From the NCBI GenBank assembly GCA_030386875.1, contig CM059574.1, positions 4,843,934-4,907,933 of the forward strand: a stretch of DNA of 64,000 bases, read 5' to 3'. The notes beneath the pieces were generated by a model. That model ran no database searches. It saw only the letters and a program-made list of their open reading frames with translations, and was not told the DNA's origin. Shown here piece after piece: positions 52,260 to 63,406 of this stretch. Positions within the stretch are counted from its first letter, which is position 1. Each line of letters begins with the position of its first letter. The stretch comes from Morinoia aosen (lineage: Eukaryota; Arthropoda; Malacostraca; Amphipoda; Talitridae). The position numbers and the translations under genes were made by a program.

Positions 52260-55200
52260 TCAACATGAGCATTTTAAAGGGGAATATGTTCTAAACATAC
52301 AGACACGCACATATGTACACCTATATCCATACGCATATACGCACACACGTACTGCCATATACGCACTCTTCCAGCACGTACTGCAGTTCACACTTATTGT
52401 GTTGACGCAAGATAAAGCCATTTTAGTTTTGAATTCTCTCAGTGTTTGAGGGGTTTTGAAGCTCTGGGGGAGTCTGTTCCACAGTAAGGCGCCTGATACT
52501 GACAGAGCTTTCTGCCCGATGCTGGATGAACGGTATTCGATTGAGACATCACGTCTCCTGTTCGGCTTTTGGTTCGAGACGGTAGGGGAGTGGAATTCCA
52601 CTATTTCAGCACTGCTATGAGGAAGAAATAAAGAGGAGAAAACGTATTGGGCTTTGTGCGCCAGAAACCTTTCCCGAATCGGAGCCCAGCCAAGTTTATT
52701 CAGGAGAGGTGTTACGTGGTCATGCTTTTTGAATTTACCGTTGCATACAACCTTTGCTGCAAAATTCATGCATTTTTGTAGGTCTTTCTGAAGATCTTTC
52801 GATATATCTCCCCAGACCAGGCTACAGTAGTCAATACGTGATAAGACCAAAGAATGAACGGCCAACAATCAAGATTCTTCGTCAAGCATATTTTTTATAC
52901 GATTGAAAAACAATAAGGTCCCGTGAATTGCGTTGCAGGTTTTATCAACGTGGGATTTGAAGGACATGTTTCTATCGAACCAAATACCTAAATTTTTTAC
53001 TTCTTCTGATGGGTGAATTTTATCATTTCCAACTGTAAGAGTTAGATCTAGATTTCGAATGTTGTTTATTGAATGCTTTGACCCAAAAATAATGAATTGT
53101 GTTTTGTTTGCGTTTAGCTTGAGACCATTTTGGTCATACCATGACTTGAGGCTGATCAATAGAGTTTCAGCTCCTTTTTTCGTCTGTGGTATTTCTGCTA
53201 CAGAGCTTGTCATTGCAATTTGGACGTCATCTGCATACATGGAGATTCGTGTGTTAGAAGGCATTGGAGGGAAATCGTTAATGAAAATTGAAAACAGTAG
53301 CGGGCCCAGAATTGATCCTTGAGGGACACCAAAGCTATATTGAAGGAATGGGGACAACTTGTTATCTAAGATGACTGCATGAGACCGATTTGAAAGGTAA
53401 CTTTTAAACCACTGTGTATCCACTCCTAAGTTCAGTATTTTTTGTAGGAGTTGATCATGTTCGACGCTGTCGAATGCTTTAGAGAGATCAAGTAGCAGCA
53501 GAAGTGTTACATTTTTTTGATCAATGTCGTTGTATATTTTTTCAGTGATGTTAAGCAGGACGTCTTGAGTGCTAGTGTTCTTCCTATAGGCATATTTATT
53601 TCGATGAAGTAAATTTGACTCGTCCAGGTGAGATGACAGTTGATTCGTTACTACTTTTTCTAATATTTTGGACAGGACAGGTAAAAGGCTAATGAGCCTG
53701 TAATTTGACGCTGTATTTATGTCACCAGTTTTATGCAACGGTCTAATTATAGAGTGTTTCCATTCTTTTGGAAACTTATTTGTAGCTATTGATGTGATGA
53801 TAATCAAACGAATCAATGGTGCTGTGACTGGAAAACTGTCTTTTATGTATTGGAGGTTGATTCCATCATGTCCAACTGCTTTTGTGTTTTTCAATGAGTA
53901 TAAAATAGTTTTTAACTCTGGTAAATCGATAGGGCGTGGCTTCCACAGGGCGCCAGCCTTTAAAAGTGCAGTAGGGCATGAACTTTCAACTGTCAATTTC
54001 CTTGGACTGGTTTTACTCATTTCGTCGAAGACTTGGGCACCTACTTTTGAAAAGAAAGTGTTGAACTCGGTGGCTTTTTCCAGAGGATTTTCAAAATCAC
54101 TTTTGCGCTTTAAGTTTTTATATTGAGCCACCTCACTAATGATTTCCCATGTACGTTTTGGATTATTTTTTGCCATGAATAGTTCTTGGTGGAAGTGAGT
54201 TTGTTTTGCTTGCGGGATTTTCTTCCAAAGAATCTTTCCAAGTTCTTTATATCTCCTGTAGAAAGTAATTTTTGACCTGTTTTCTTCATACTCTCGCATG
54301 TAAATTTTCTTTATTCTGCTTAGGTCTTTAATTTTGCTGGTAATCCACAGAGTGCGTTTTGGCCTAGTTTTTTTGGTGATATAAGGAGCGCATTCATTTA
54401 GAGCTACTGTAAAGTTCTCGTTAAAGATAGAAACTTGAATGTCCACATCGTCAGATTGCATCATGCTCTGAAATTCGGTGAACCTGTTCAGGAGTTTTTC
54501 ATTAAATAGTTCCGGCGAATATTGACTCTTTAGGCGGTAAGTCATGAGACGATATTTTTGTCTTTCCTTTGCAATGTTAATTTTACATTCTACAGAGTGG
54601 TGATCGGCGACAGAGGGTGATATTACTGTATTAAATATTGCCGTAGGTTTGTTTGTGATTGCTAGATCGAGGAGAGTCTTAGATACTCTTGTAACGCGAG
54701 TCGGTTCTTTAACCGTTTGTGAAAGGTTTAGTTTGTACAACAGTCTGCTAAGCTGATTTTTTTCATCCGTTAGGTCAATATTAAAATCACCGAAAGCAAA
54801 GAATGACTTTTTTGTAGCTAAAATTTCTTTGAATATTTTCTCAATGAACTCTACTGTTGTTGGTAGAGAAGCTGATGGGTGCCGGTAAAGGCTGCCGGTA
54901 ATGATGGATTTATGTTTATTTATTTGCACTTTCAACCAAACCATTTCTATGCCCTCGCACACTTCGTTTGTTAAAAGTAAAGACGACTGGTAAATTTCTT
55001 TTACGAAAATACAAGAACCACTACCTTTGCTATTTTTAACGCCGTCATGGCGGTACAGCACGTAATCGGGAATATTGAAAAAGGAGCTCTGAGTTCGCGA
55101 ATCGAACCATGTCTCGGAAACACATAAAATGTCAATGTCTTCTGTGACCAACATTACTCTGTCATCCAGCTTACTAAAGAGGCTACGAGCATTGATATGT

Positions 55201-55367
55201 TTAATTTTATTGTTTTTTATTTTATGGCGATTATTTGTGGCATCAGAGGGATTTTTTGGTAGGGACTGTTTCGTGGATTTATTGATTTTATCATTGTTGC
55301 CCAGAGTGTCAAGTCTAGCATCTGGTGTATTTGAGAGACTGCCATTCAACTGGACAACAGTATTTGT
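52260..55367 (-). pseudogene. LINE endonuclease and reverse transcriptase (ORF2 region)
   Basis: The segment continues the frame of the OTU region after a single TGA. The AP endonuclease shows IKHINARSLFSKL (conserved Asn), CVSETWF (Glu), FGDFNIDL and VADHHSV. The RT shows SIIRPLHKTGD, NYRLISLLPVLSKILEK, LLLDLSKAFDSVEH (Asp), GVPQGSILGPLLFSIFIND and SMYADDVQIA (Asp pair, codons 53226-53237). After the TGA at 52869-52871 the C-terminus continues with VLSRIDYCSLVWGD and HVTPLLNKLGWAPIRERF. No ATG lies between the stop at 55368 and the endonuclease Asn; the first is near 55154, inside the domain. ORF2 therefore has no obvious start of its own. Confidence 0.9.
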
Positions 55368-57755
55368 TCATGAAGATGTGATATCAGTCTTGTTTTTGTC
55401 TTGTGCAACAAGGGTACTGTAGTGATAATTTTTCCAATGATCCATCAACGGATGGTTATTAGTTGATACTTCTGGTGAGGGGTCGACTACTGTTCTCCAA
55501 ATACCATCGCCTTGCTCATCGAAGATGAAAATTCTCCTACCAGTGATCTTTGATATATGTGGTATTAGGTCCCCGGCATCATGATCAAAATGTTTTTCAT
55601 CAATGTATTTACTTATGAGCCTAGGTAGATCACAGCTTTTCTTGGCAAGGAAATTGACATATTTGTTTTCATTTGCAGTGCTTTCTATTTTTATTGCTGC
55701 TTTTAAGGAATTGTAACTCCATTTTGAGGGCGATTTTGTTTTAAGCTGGTGAGTTACTGCATGAAGGAGGCAGTGCCCATCGGCTATGGTAGGATGCAGC
55801 TTCACTTTCAATGATCGTTTTAATTCATCCATGGTGGTACTGACAAGTGAGTACATGGGGCTTGAGTGATATTTAGGCTGACATTCAGCATTTTCAGACG
55901 AGAGTTGTTTGGATTTCTTGCTTTCCTGGCTTTGAATTGGCAGGCTGTGGCCAGTTTTAGTTGAGTGAGCGACTGAGAAATGAGGGGTGCTCTTGTCATT
56001 TCCACTCTCTTGGTGGTGGTTATGTGTGCGGTTTGGCTGTAAATATTTTATCGGATTTTGACAGAGGTTCTGCTGCAATTTTTCTCTTTGTATTGATTTT
56101 ACTGCTTCCGAGTACGTGGTTTGTAGTTGATGATTTGTACTCGTTTGTGATGAGGGTATATCGCTCTCTGAGTTCGCGTCAGATAATAACGAGAACCGGT
56201 TTTTTGTGGGTACTTTGCAGTAGCCGGAGATCAATGGAGGGGAACGTTCATTCCCAATAGGCAAGCAATGAATCAGGTTTCTGGAGACTTCACTGGAAGC
56301 AGTTAGTGATCGAGTAGAATTCTTCAGTTCATTTTGCTGTTTTGCACTGATGTTGGAGCATTCAGTTTTGTCATTTAGGCCATTTGAGTTTATGATACAT
56401 GAGCTAGATTGTAAAGTGAGTTTTAGACTCGATCTGAGAGCAATCTGTTGAAGAAAATGGTGTGTTTCTTCTCTTGTACCGGGCCAAGTACGAACATCAT
56501 TGCAAGTTATGAGATCAGTTGCACCGTTTGTTCGGAGCGGAATCAATTTAATACCGTTTATTTTGCACAAGTTCAACGCCTGATGCAATTGTTTACTGCT
56601 ACACGCACTCACGACATAAATACGGGCTAAGGCATGCTTAGAAAATATGAGTTCTTTGATTTTAGCAATGTTAGGTTGTGAGAGGCTTAAGTCTCTGAAG
56701 CAAACGATGTAGTTAGTGAATTGAGGCATTTGGCCAATTAAGTTCAAGAGATCATCGATGCGACTGGAAATTACAGTTCGTATTTTACAAGAGGGGTCAA
56801 TGTCGGTCCTTTGGACCGTCGTGAGAATTTTATCTCCGACAAGAAAAGTATCCAGAGGTTTTTTGCAGTGTGAGTCAGAAAATTGGCTTGTCGAAAACGG
56901 GATCTTTGGCGTAAGATGGAAAGAGCTTACATGCAAGTTCAATTTGAAAAGTTGTTCTGTAATGAGCCTAATATTTGAAGCGGTTGAAGATATCGAAAGT
57001 GGACTTGGAGGCATCCGCTGTTTTGACATTTTCGTTAAGTGGGCTGCAGTGAGAGACAGGTTATTGTTTACCTGGTGAATGAAATGTGACATTGAAATTT
57101 GAAGTGGGTGCAAGCTGTTTGATGTAATATTCAGGTAATCATGATCACTAGAATTATAAATATTAGAAATATTAGAATCGCAAATATTAGGCTCATTCAT
57201 GGCATCATTCTCGGTAGCTAGTGACAAATTTACATTTTTACCCATCATACCCCGTGGGATACTTGTTGATTCTTTCGCTGGTGTATCTTCTCGAGGACTG
57301 CTTGGATTGTGGAGTCCAGGCTCACGGGCTTCTTCCTTGCTCTTGCTAGGGCTTGTTTAGACTGCTTGCGATGCCGATGTGAAAATTTCATTGTTACTAG
57401 CAGCGCTTGGGAGATTTCTGTCTGTGGCGGGTGACTCAGAAACTCGACTCTCAGTCGGGCGACCTTCTGTCGACTCTCTGTCGGTTCGCTCTGGTGATGG
57501 TAGATGTGTTGCGGTGCTTTCGTTGACGTTGCACTGCTTTACCGTCGGGGTTTCTTCTGTTTTTTTGAGCGGTTGAGGCTTTTGAACGAGCGATTTTACG
57601 CGTGACGTTTTTGGTGGTTTTCGTTTTTGTTTTATGAACGTTTCAGATATATTCTGCTTATTTGGCTTTGAGTTTTCAAGCGGCGTTGTGAGGGATGTTA
57701 TTTCTCCAGATAAAGCCGCTTTACGAGTAGCAGAGCGAGTTTCATATGAATACAT
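55368..57755 (-). pseudogene. LINE ORF1-like region with OTU cysteine protease domain
   Basis: About 795 codons from the ATG at 57755 to the TGA at 55368, with one internal TAA at 57357-57359. Numbered from the ATG at 57248, the C-terminus has an OTU protease: DGHCLLHAV with the nucleophile Cys at 493, and NHPLMDHWKNYHYSTLV with the catalytic His at 609. The separation of 116 residues fits the roughly 120-residue OTU fold. OTU enzymes cleave ubiquitin linkages, so the role may be to deubiquitinate host or element proteins, or to process a polyprotein; this is inference. Upstream, FLVGDKILTTV and a following alpha/beta-like stretch (IVCFRDLSLSQPNI, ARIYVVSACSS) resemble the SGNH esterase found in CR1 ORF1. 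The expected catalytic Ser is absent (GDKI), so it may be a dead esterase. The first 130 residues are low complexity. Confidence 0.8.
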
Positions 57756-58510
57756 CAGGAAAGATATTTTAGGTTTTGTTCATTGATTAGAAGTTATTGA
57801 AATCGTTAACAAAGCATGATCCCTGAAAGTTCATTGTCACGAGGCACGGTCTTGCCAGAGTACAACTTCTATTTTGCTGCGATTTTGGTTTCCATGGTTT
57901 GAGAAATAGGAGACATAGGTGACATTGCTCATAAAATGGGATGAAAAATAAACTGTCAGGCGATGAAAAGAAACCCACAGACACTCAATCCACATTCACT
58001 GACACTCAACATAAATTTTGCAAAAACAGATGAGAATTGCATAAATTTATCACTGTATTTTATGTTGGTGTTCACAAAATTCAACTTTGCTATTTCATCA
58101 GGTCTTTTTTGCTTCCACGTTAGTATTCGTGGTAAGCTTGTTCCGGTTCAAGTCGGTGCGAGTGACAGAGGATGCGGAGGAGGAGGGAGGGGGTTGTTGC
58201 GGTTCACCAGGGAGGGAGGCGGAAGTGACCATTTCCGGGGGCTGTTGCACACACTTCGAGTCTAAACATAGTTTACAGAAAGCGCCATTCAGTTTTGCAC
58301 GATGAAATTCAGCACTTTTCACAGCTGATTTTTTTGATGACTTTTTCCAGTTTCACGATTCAATGATGTAGAAAGTACATTCACTGATGCTCAGTTTTCC
58401 ATCACATTTTGAAGTGCTTGAATAATAGCACCAACAACTCCTCGCTGGAGCAGCGCGCAACACCTCACCTCCTCTCACTACCGCAGCCTCAACTCAACTT
58501 CCAAAAAAGC
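57756..58510. other. repeat-like region upstream of the OTU-LINE
   Basis: It contains a partial match to the 197-bp repeat (GCCAGAGTACAACTTCTATT, about 57857) and a match to sequence near 11910 (CACTCAACATAAATTTTGCA against CACTCAACATGATTTTTTTT, followed by AACAGATGAGA in both). The minus-strand frame 58098-58322 contains FCKLCLDSKC, a lone Cys motif that I cannot assign. Confidence 0.35.
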
Positions 58511-58524
58511 GATGAGGCTGCTCA

Positions 58525-59350
58525 TTCTCTACAGATGATGACCAAATCAAGTCATTAATTGAAAATAATCCACGTTGCACAACGCGGGAATCGGCACAAA
58601 TCCTCATCCTATTAAAATCCTCCATTCATGAGCACCTAATAAAGGTTTGTTTCGCAAATCACTACGATGTTTGGGTGTCACATGACTTGAGTGAGAAGAA
58701 CCTTTTGGATCGCGCTTCTATCTGTGGTTTGCTTCATATCCGTAGTGAAAACGCGCCTTTTTTCAAACCAATTTATGACACGATGTTAGAAAGGGATTGT
58801 TTACTGAAATGTTCAGAGAAAACAATCTGGGAGTAAGTGGTGTGATCCTCCCTTAGCCTCTCTAAAAGCTGGTCCTCACCTTGAGAAAGTTCTGCTTTGT
58901 GTTTGATGGGATTGCAAAGGAATTCTGTACTATGAGCGTCTCCCAAATAAACTGAAATTTAATTCTGAGAAATACTGCTCACAATTGGCCAACTGGAAAG
59001 GTGTTCTCGATCAGGATAATGTAAGACCACATATTTCTTTGGAAGTCAAACAAAATTTGCTGTAGCTTGGCTGGGATGTGTTACTCCATCTTTTCATTCA
59101 CCAGATATTGCTCCTTTGGATTTCCACTTATTCAGGTCTTTGATGATGTCTAAATGGTAACATTTTGAATTCCTTGGATGACTTGAAAAGATACCATGAT
59201 GAATTCTTTATCGTGAAACCACCGCAATATCGGGAAAAGGGTGTTGCAACAAAATGATTCATGTATGATGGATTAGGAATGCATTGCCCAATATTTATTG
59301 ACCTTTTTTCCTTTAAAAATCAGCGCGAACTTTCTGGAAGACCATATACC
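58525..59350 (+). pseudogene. mariner transposase relic
   Basis: The frame from about 58537 reads DDQIKSLIENNPRCTTRESA, then YDVWVSHDLSEKNLLDRASI, matching the helix-turn-helix and the VPHELTEKNLMDRV stretch of mariner transposases. Later, in shifted frames, DNVRPHISLEVKQNLL (the second catalytic Asp region) and LGWDVLLH appear. The sequence ends with an inverted-repeat-like GCGCGAACTTTCTGGAAGACC near 59350. Many stops make it inactive. The 5' end is not found. Confidence 0.88.
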
Positions 59351-59398
59351 TATAATGATATGCAGGGTGACTGATACTTTGTCAAACAACTTTTAACT

Positions 59399-60060
59399 TA
59401 AGGTTGGGACCAATAAAATGTACACTTTTTACTAAATAACCGTGTGGTCTAAAATGCTTCATTAAAGAATTGCAAGGGCTTTTCAAATTTGAAATATATG
59501 GGAGAAAAATTTGTACTTGGTGAGTGGCGTGAAATGAAATGCAGAAGTTACCGAAAAAAATTTATTGAGAGTTGCAGAAATAGAATAACAGCCTCAAATA
59601 TTTTGACCACAAGAAACCGATTCTTATATTAGGCAACAGGTTTACAAAAAAAGTTTGACATGACGCTTGCCGGTTGCAATGCAGGCTTTCAAACGCCGGT
59701 GCATTTATTGCCGTATGCGACTGAAGACACCAGAAGTTTCACGACCCTTGCAGAGGCTTGAACAATTCTACCGATGAGGTCTTTTTCAAAATAAATTGGT
59801 GTTTTGGACACTAAACTCTTCAAATGTTACCAGAATTTGGAATCTAGGGGCATAATATCAGGAGACCATGGTACCTCTTTTAGGACATCTTCTGTAAGTA
59901 TCCAACATAATTTTGAAAAATGGTTTATTTGTGGGGGTCATAATACTCAAGACTGTTAATTTGTTTGTGTTCAAAATGAAAATGATGTCCTAACCCATAC
60001 ATTTCATTTCTATGCCAAGTTACTGAGTGAAAAGTCTTTATTTCAATGGTCCCAACCTTA
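59399..60060 (-). mobile_element. 662-bp deleted mariner-like element
   Basis: The ends are inverted: TAAGGTTGGGACCAATAAAA at 59399 and, on the minus strand from 60060, TAAGGTTGGGACCATTGAAA, with further matches inward. On the minus strand it encodes VPWSPDIMPLDSKFW, the degenerate catalytic-Asp signature of mariner transposases, then LIGRIVQASARV. Most of the transposase is missing. It lies directly after the other mariner relic and in the opposite direction. Confidence 0.82.
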
Positions 60061-60061
60061 T

Positions 60062-60528
60062 GTTATTGTGTTGATCACCATAGGTTAAACAAAATTTCAA
60101 TATTCAACTCAAATATAAAGTCAATTATAGTAAGTTATTTTGAAAACAGCAAACATCAACTGGATCATGCTTTCATTTAGCATTAAGTATTTATGAAAAT
60201 TGAGTTTGTGATTATCGGTAGGTCAGCAGCTTTATGAAAATTCCCTTGAGGTTTGTTCAACGAAGTGTTGGTCGCACAGTATAATATTGATTGTGTATAA
60301 AAATAACTGGACGACTTGAAACTGGGTTGCAATCCGAGAATGGACCGTTCAGCCCGCTTCTGTTGCCATATTCTCTTCCATGTTTTATTCTGTTCCTATG
60401 AACATTTCATTGAGAAAGTCAACGATTTCCTGACTGCTGAATCATTTGCATTATTTTTTCGCCAGAATGGGTTCTCCAAAATACAGCTTCTTTTACCATC
60501 GTTCAACTGTTCCATCAAATTCCCTTAG
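60062..60528. other. gene-free stretch
   Basis: Nothing recognised. The 70-residue frame at 60316-60528 has no domain. Confidence 0.35.
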
Positions 60529-60529
60529 G

Positions 60530-60862
60530 GGGATAGAACTACTGTATATCCGGGAATATTCTATCTATTAGCTATAATATGTGAGGGCCTGAGCCAAAGG
60601 TACGGTAGGCATTCTTTTTGTTAAAATTGAATTGGTTTTTGTTTTGTTATGGACCATCTTTTTTCGGTTCACTGTTGTCCTGTTTTTCAGCACCTACTAT
60701 TTTCTTCTTCAACTTTTTCTTGCTTCATAAATTTCTTTCTTAGCTTTCTGTTTCTGCATTCCCTAACTCCATATAAAATGGTGCCTTCATCCTTCCCCTC
60801 TTTGAACATCTTCGTCATGGTAAAGGGAGGCTAAATATTTCTTATATAATTATAATCTAACC
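60530..60862 (+). repeat. dispersed ~330-bp repeat, copy 5
   Basis: Landmarks: GGGGGATAGAACTACTGTAT, GTGAGGGCCTGAGC, GGTTCACTGTTGTCCTG, TTTTTCAGCACCTACTATTT, and a 3' end GGTAAAGGGAGGCTAAATAT with a TTATATAATTATAAT tail. Confidence 0.82.
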
Positions 60863-60869
60863 TAATAAT

Positions 60870-61380
60870 AACCGTTGCGTGTTTATTTATGTATTTATTT
60901 ATATATTCGTTTGGTGTCCGCTTTTTGAGGAACATAGGATGTCTGAGTTTGCGGTATCATGGATGCCGAACTCCTCAGTATAAAATTAAAATATGGCCTA
61001 TACATGCATTGATATGCTTGATTGTATCAGGATATGTCTTTAGGTATAGGTTAGCATAGGTTAGATAATATTGACAGAATTTTTACACAGGTCCACCGAG
61101 GAATTTCCTACGGGTCGGGTCCTGCGACTACTTGACAATATCCGTGGTTTATATGTTTGGAGTCCACTTCTTCCATTTCTCTTTCATGCTCATAAAGATA
61201 GCCATGATGACCGTATCTGTGATACGAGTTTCACCAGTGCGCAAGTATAATGATCTATATACTTAATAGCAAAACTCAAAATTTGTGCGAGTCCGTTTGG
61301 AAAATTGGCTGAGTCTACATGGTCGAGTGAGGTATTAAATTGAAGCCACTGGTGTCTATATTTGCAGAAAACTATTTATT
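60870..61380. other. gene-free stretch
   Basis: Nothing recognised. Confidence 0.35.
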
Positions 61381-61383
61381 TAA

Positions 61384-61612
61384 ATTTTTTTTAATTTTTT
61401 TTTTTTTTTTTGATTTTTTTTTCTTATTTATTTCTTTATTTCTTGATTATTTACTTTTTTTTTATTTTCATTTTTTTTTTATTTATTTATTTTTTTTTCC
61501 ATTTTATTTTTTATATTCTTTTTTATTTTTTTTATTTTTTTTTATTTTTCATTTTTTTTTTATTTTTCTTATTTTTCATTTTTACTTTATTTTATTTATT
61601 TTTTTTATTTTT
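61384..61612. repeat. T-rich low-complexity tract
   Basis: About 230 bp of T runs broken by A and C (TTTTTATTTATTTATTTTTT type). Open frames here are only Phe/Leu/Ile runs and not genes. It is followed by a short CGGTTACCGGAGGTAACCG palindrome at 61660-61682. Confidence 0.9.
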
Positions 61613-61798
61613 TAGGCAAGTCGGACAACCCGATACTCGGGTTGAACCGGCTTAAGCTTAGCCGGTTACCGGAGGTAACCGGCTAGTATTTTTTATCACG
61701 GGTACTCTTCGGATAGATATTTTGTTGGTCATCCACGCGTGGAAAGTTTGAGGAAAGTACTGAATCTGGTCATTTTTGGCTTGCCGTGCATACTAGCA

Positions 61799-61816
61799 GT
61801 AACAATAATAATAATG

Positions 61817-61854
<38 letters not shown>

Positions 61855-61855
61855 T
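61799..61855. repeat. (AAT)n microsatellite
   Basis: AATAATAATAATGATAATAA continues for about 18 trinucleotides with one G interruption. Confidence 0.95.
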
Positions 61856-61864
61856 AGCGGGACC

Positions 61865-62945
61865 CCTGGAAATTCCACGGACAGTGCCATTGTTACGTTA
61901 GATGGATTCGCTCATCATTGCCTTACCAATTCCAACAAAACCTTTTATAACTTAACCCTTCACAACATATTCTAACCTAACCCATCACAACATATTCTAA
62001 CCTAACCCATCACAGCGTATTCTAACCTATCCTATCCTAACCGAACCATTCCTGAAAATATATCAAACATAAAACTGTGGACCCAAGATATATTCCGTCA
62101 ACACTATCTAATCTATCCTAACCAAAACATATCTTAACCTGTCCTAACCTAACCTGTTCTAACCTAACCTGTCCTAACCTAACATGTCCTAACCTAACAT
62201 GTCTTCACCTATCCGATTCTTACCTAACCTATCCTAACCTATCTTAACCAATGTCGTCAGTCAGCTAGGTGAACCTTTGAAAAAATTCGGTCAACATTAC
62301 CTTACCAATTCTAACATAACATATTCACACCTAAACTACCCTTACTTAACATATTCTAACCTAAACTACCCTTACCTAACATATTCTAACCAATCCTACA
62401 AAAACCTATAGTAACCGAACCGATCCTGATATGTCAAAAATAAAAAAAAAAGTAAACCCGTGAAAAAATTCAACATTAAATAACCTATGCTAACCTAACC
62501 TATCCTAACCTAACTTATAACCAAACCTATCCAAACCTACCCTAACCAACCGACCCTGATAATATGTCAGACATGAAAAACTGTGGACCCGTGAAAGAAT
62601 TCCTTCAAAATCGCCCAACCTATGCTATCCTATCCTAACCTGAAAAACCGTGGTCCCGTGAAAAAAATCGGTCAACATTACCTAACCTATCGTAACCTAA
62701 CATATCTTTAACCTATCCTAACCTTACTCAACTAATGTCATTGCTAAGCTAGGTGGACTCGTATAAAAATTCGGTCTAAATTACCTAACAAATTCTAACA
62801 TAACATATTCCAATCTAACTTGTCCTAACCTAAAATATAATAACTTATCGTATCCTAACCGAAGCTATCCTGATAATATGTGAAACATAAAAAAACTGTG
62901 GACCCGTGAAAAAATTTCATCAACATTATCTAACATTTGGTAACC
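61865..62945. repeat. CCTAA-rich array with higher-order units (telomere-like)
   Basis: More than 1 kb is dominated by CCTAACCTAA and near variants (CCTATCCTAA, CATATTCTAACCTAA), the complement of the arthropod telomere unit TTAGG. A second motif (CCTGATAATATGTCAGACAT followed by AAAACTGTGGACCCGTGAAA) returns at about 62045, 62420, 62545 and 62870. A third (GCTAGGTGAACC / GCTAGGTGGACTC) returns near 62263 and 62744. It is a degenerate interstitial or subtelomeric-type satellite. Confidence 0.8.
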
Positions 62946-62949
62946 TAAT

Positions 62950-63400
62950 TCTTGGCTGCTCTTCGTTCACATTCTGCCTTCTTAGCCAAAATACTCGTAA
63001 ATTCCTCTGACGCTCTAGGTACTGTGCTCGCTGTTCCTCATTTTGCTGGGATAGATTCCTTTGCTGCTCGCGATACTGCGATTGTTGCACCTCGTTCATA
63101 TTTTACCTTCCTTATTGAAATGAATTTCTCTGCCACTCAAGGTACCAAAATTTCTGCTTCTCGTCCATATTTTCACGCATGATTTGCTTTCTTCGACTGT
63201 CTCACTGAAAGTACTCTTCATGTTGGATATCATTCATTTCAGCTTGCCTCACTTGCTGATGTTGCCTGTCCCTTTCAAGGATTTCCTGCTGTTGTTCATT
63301 CATTCCTTAATTGCTGCTGGTAGTTTCATTCTATCGCGCGTAGCTTTCAATCTTTGCTCCATTGCGTAGCTCTAAGGCTATAATTATCACTTAAACATGA
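62950..63400. other. gene-free stretch
   Basis: Open frames (62952-63182, 63184-63369) show no domain. A repeated TGCT/CTCGTTCATATTTT-like pattern suggests diverged tandem sequence, not coding sequence. Confidence 0.35.
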
Positions 63401-63406
63401 ATAAAA

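Larger units (their letters stand above)
52260..57755 (-). mobile_element. CR1/L2-type LINE encoding an OTU protease, endonuclease and RT
   Basis: Four open segments follow each other on the minus strand (57755-57357, 57356-55368, 55367-52869, 52868-52260), all in the same frame, 5496 nt in total. Only three stop codons divide them: TAA at 57357-57359, TGA at 55368-55370 and TGA at 52869-52871. There is no frameshift. Contents in order: a Ser/Thr/Lys-rich head, a possible esterase-like region, an OTU cysteine protease, an AP endonuclease, a reverse transcriptase and a C-terminal region typical of CR1/L2 LINEs. The 5' and 3' ends of the element are not defined. Confidence 0.88.

Noticed and set aside
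52135-52449. 104-residue plus-strand frame
   Set aside because: It overlaps the 3' end of the OTU-LINE on the other strand and shows no domain.
58098-58322. ZAD-type zinc finger exon (FCKLCLDSKC)
   Set aside because: Only one Cys pair of the domain is visible and the region looks like repeat DNA.
61340-61655. Phe-rich membrane-like protein
   Set aside because: Translation of a poly-T tract.
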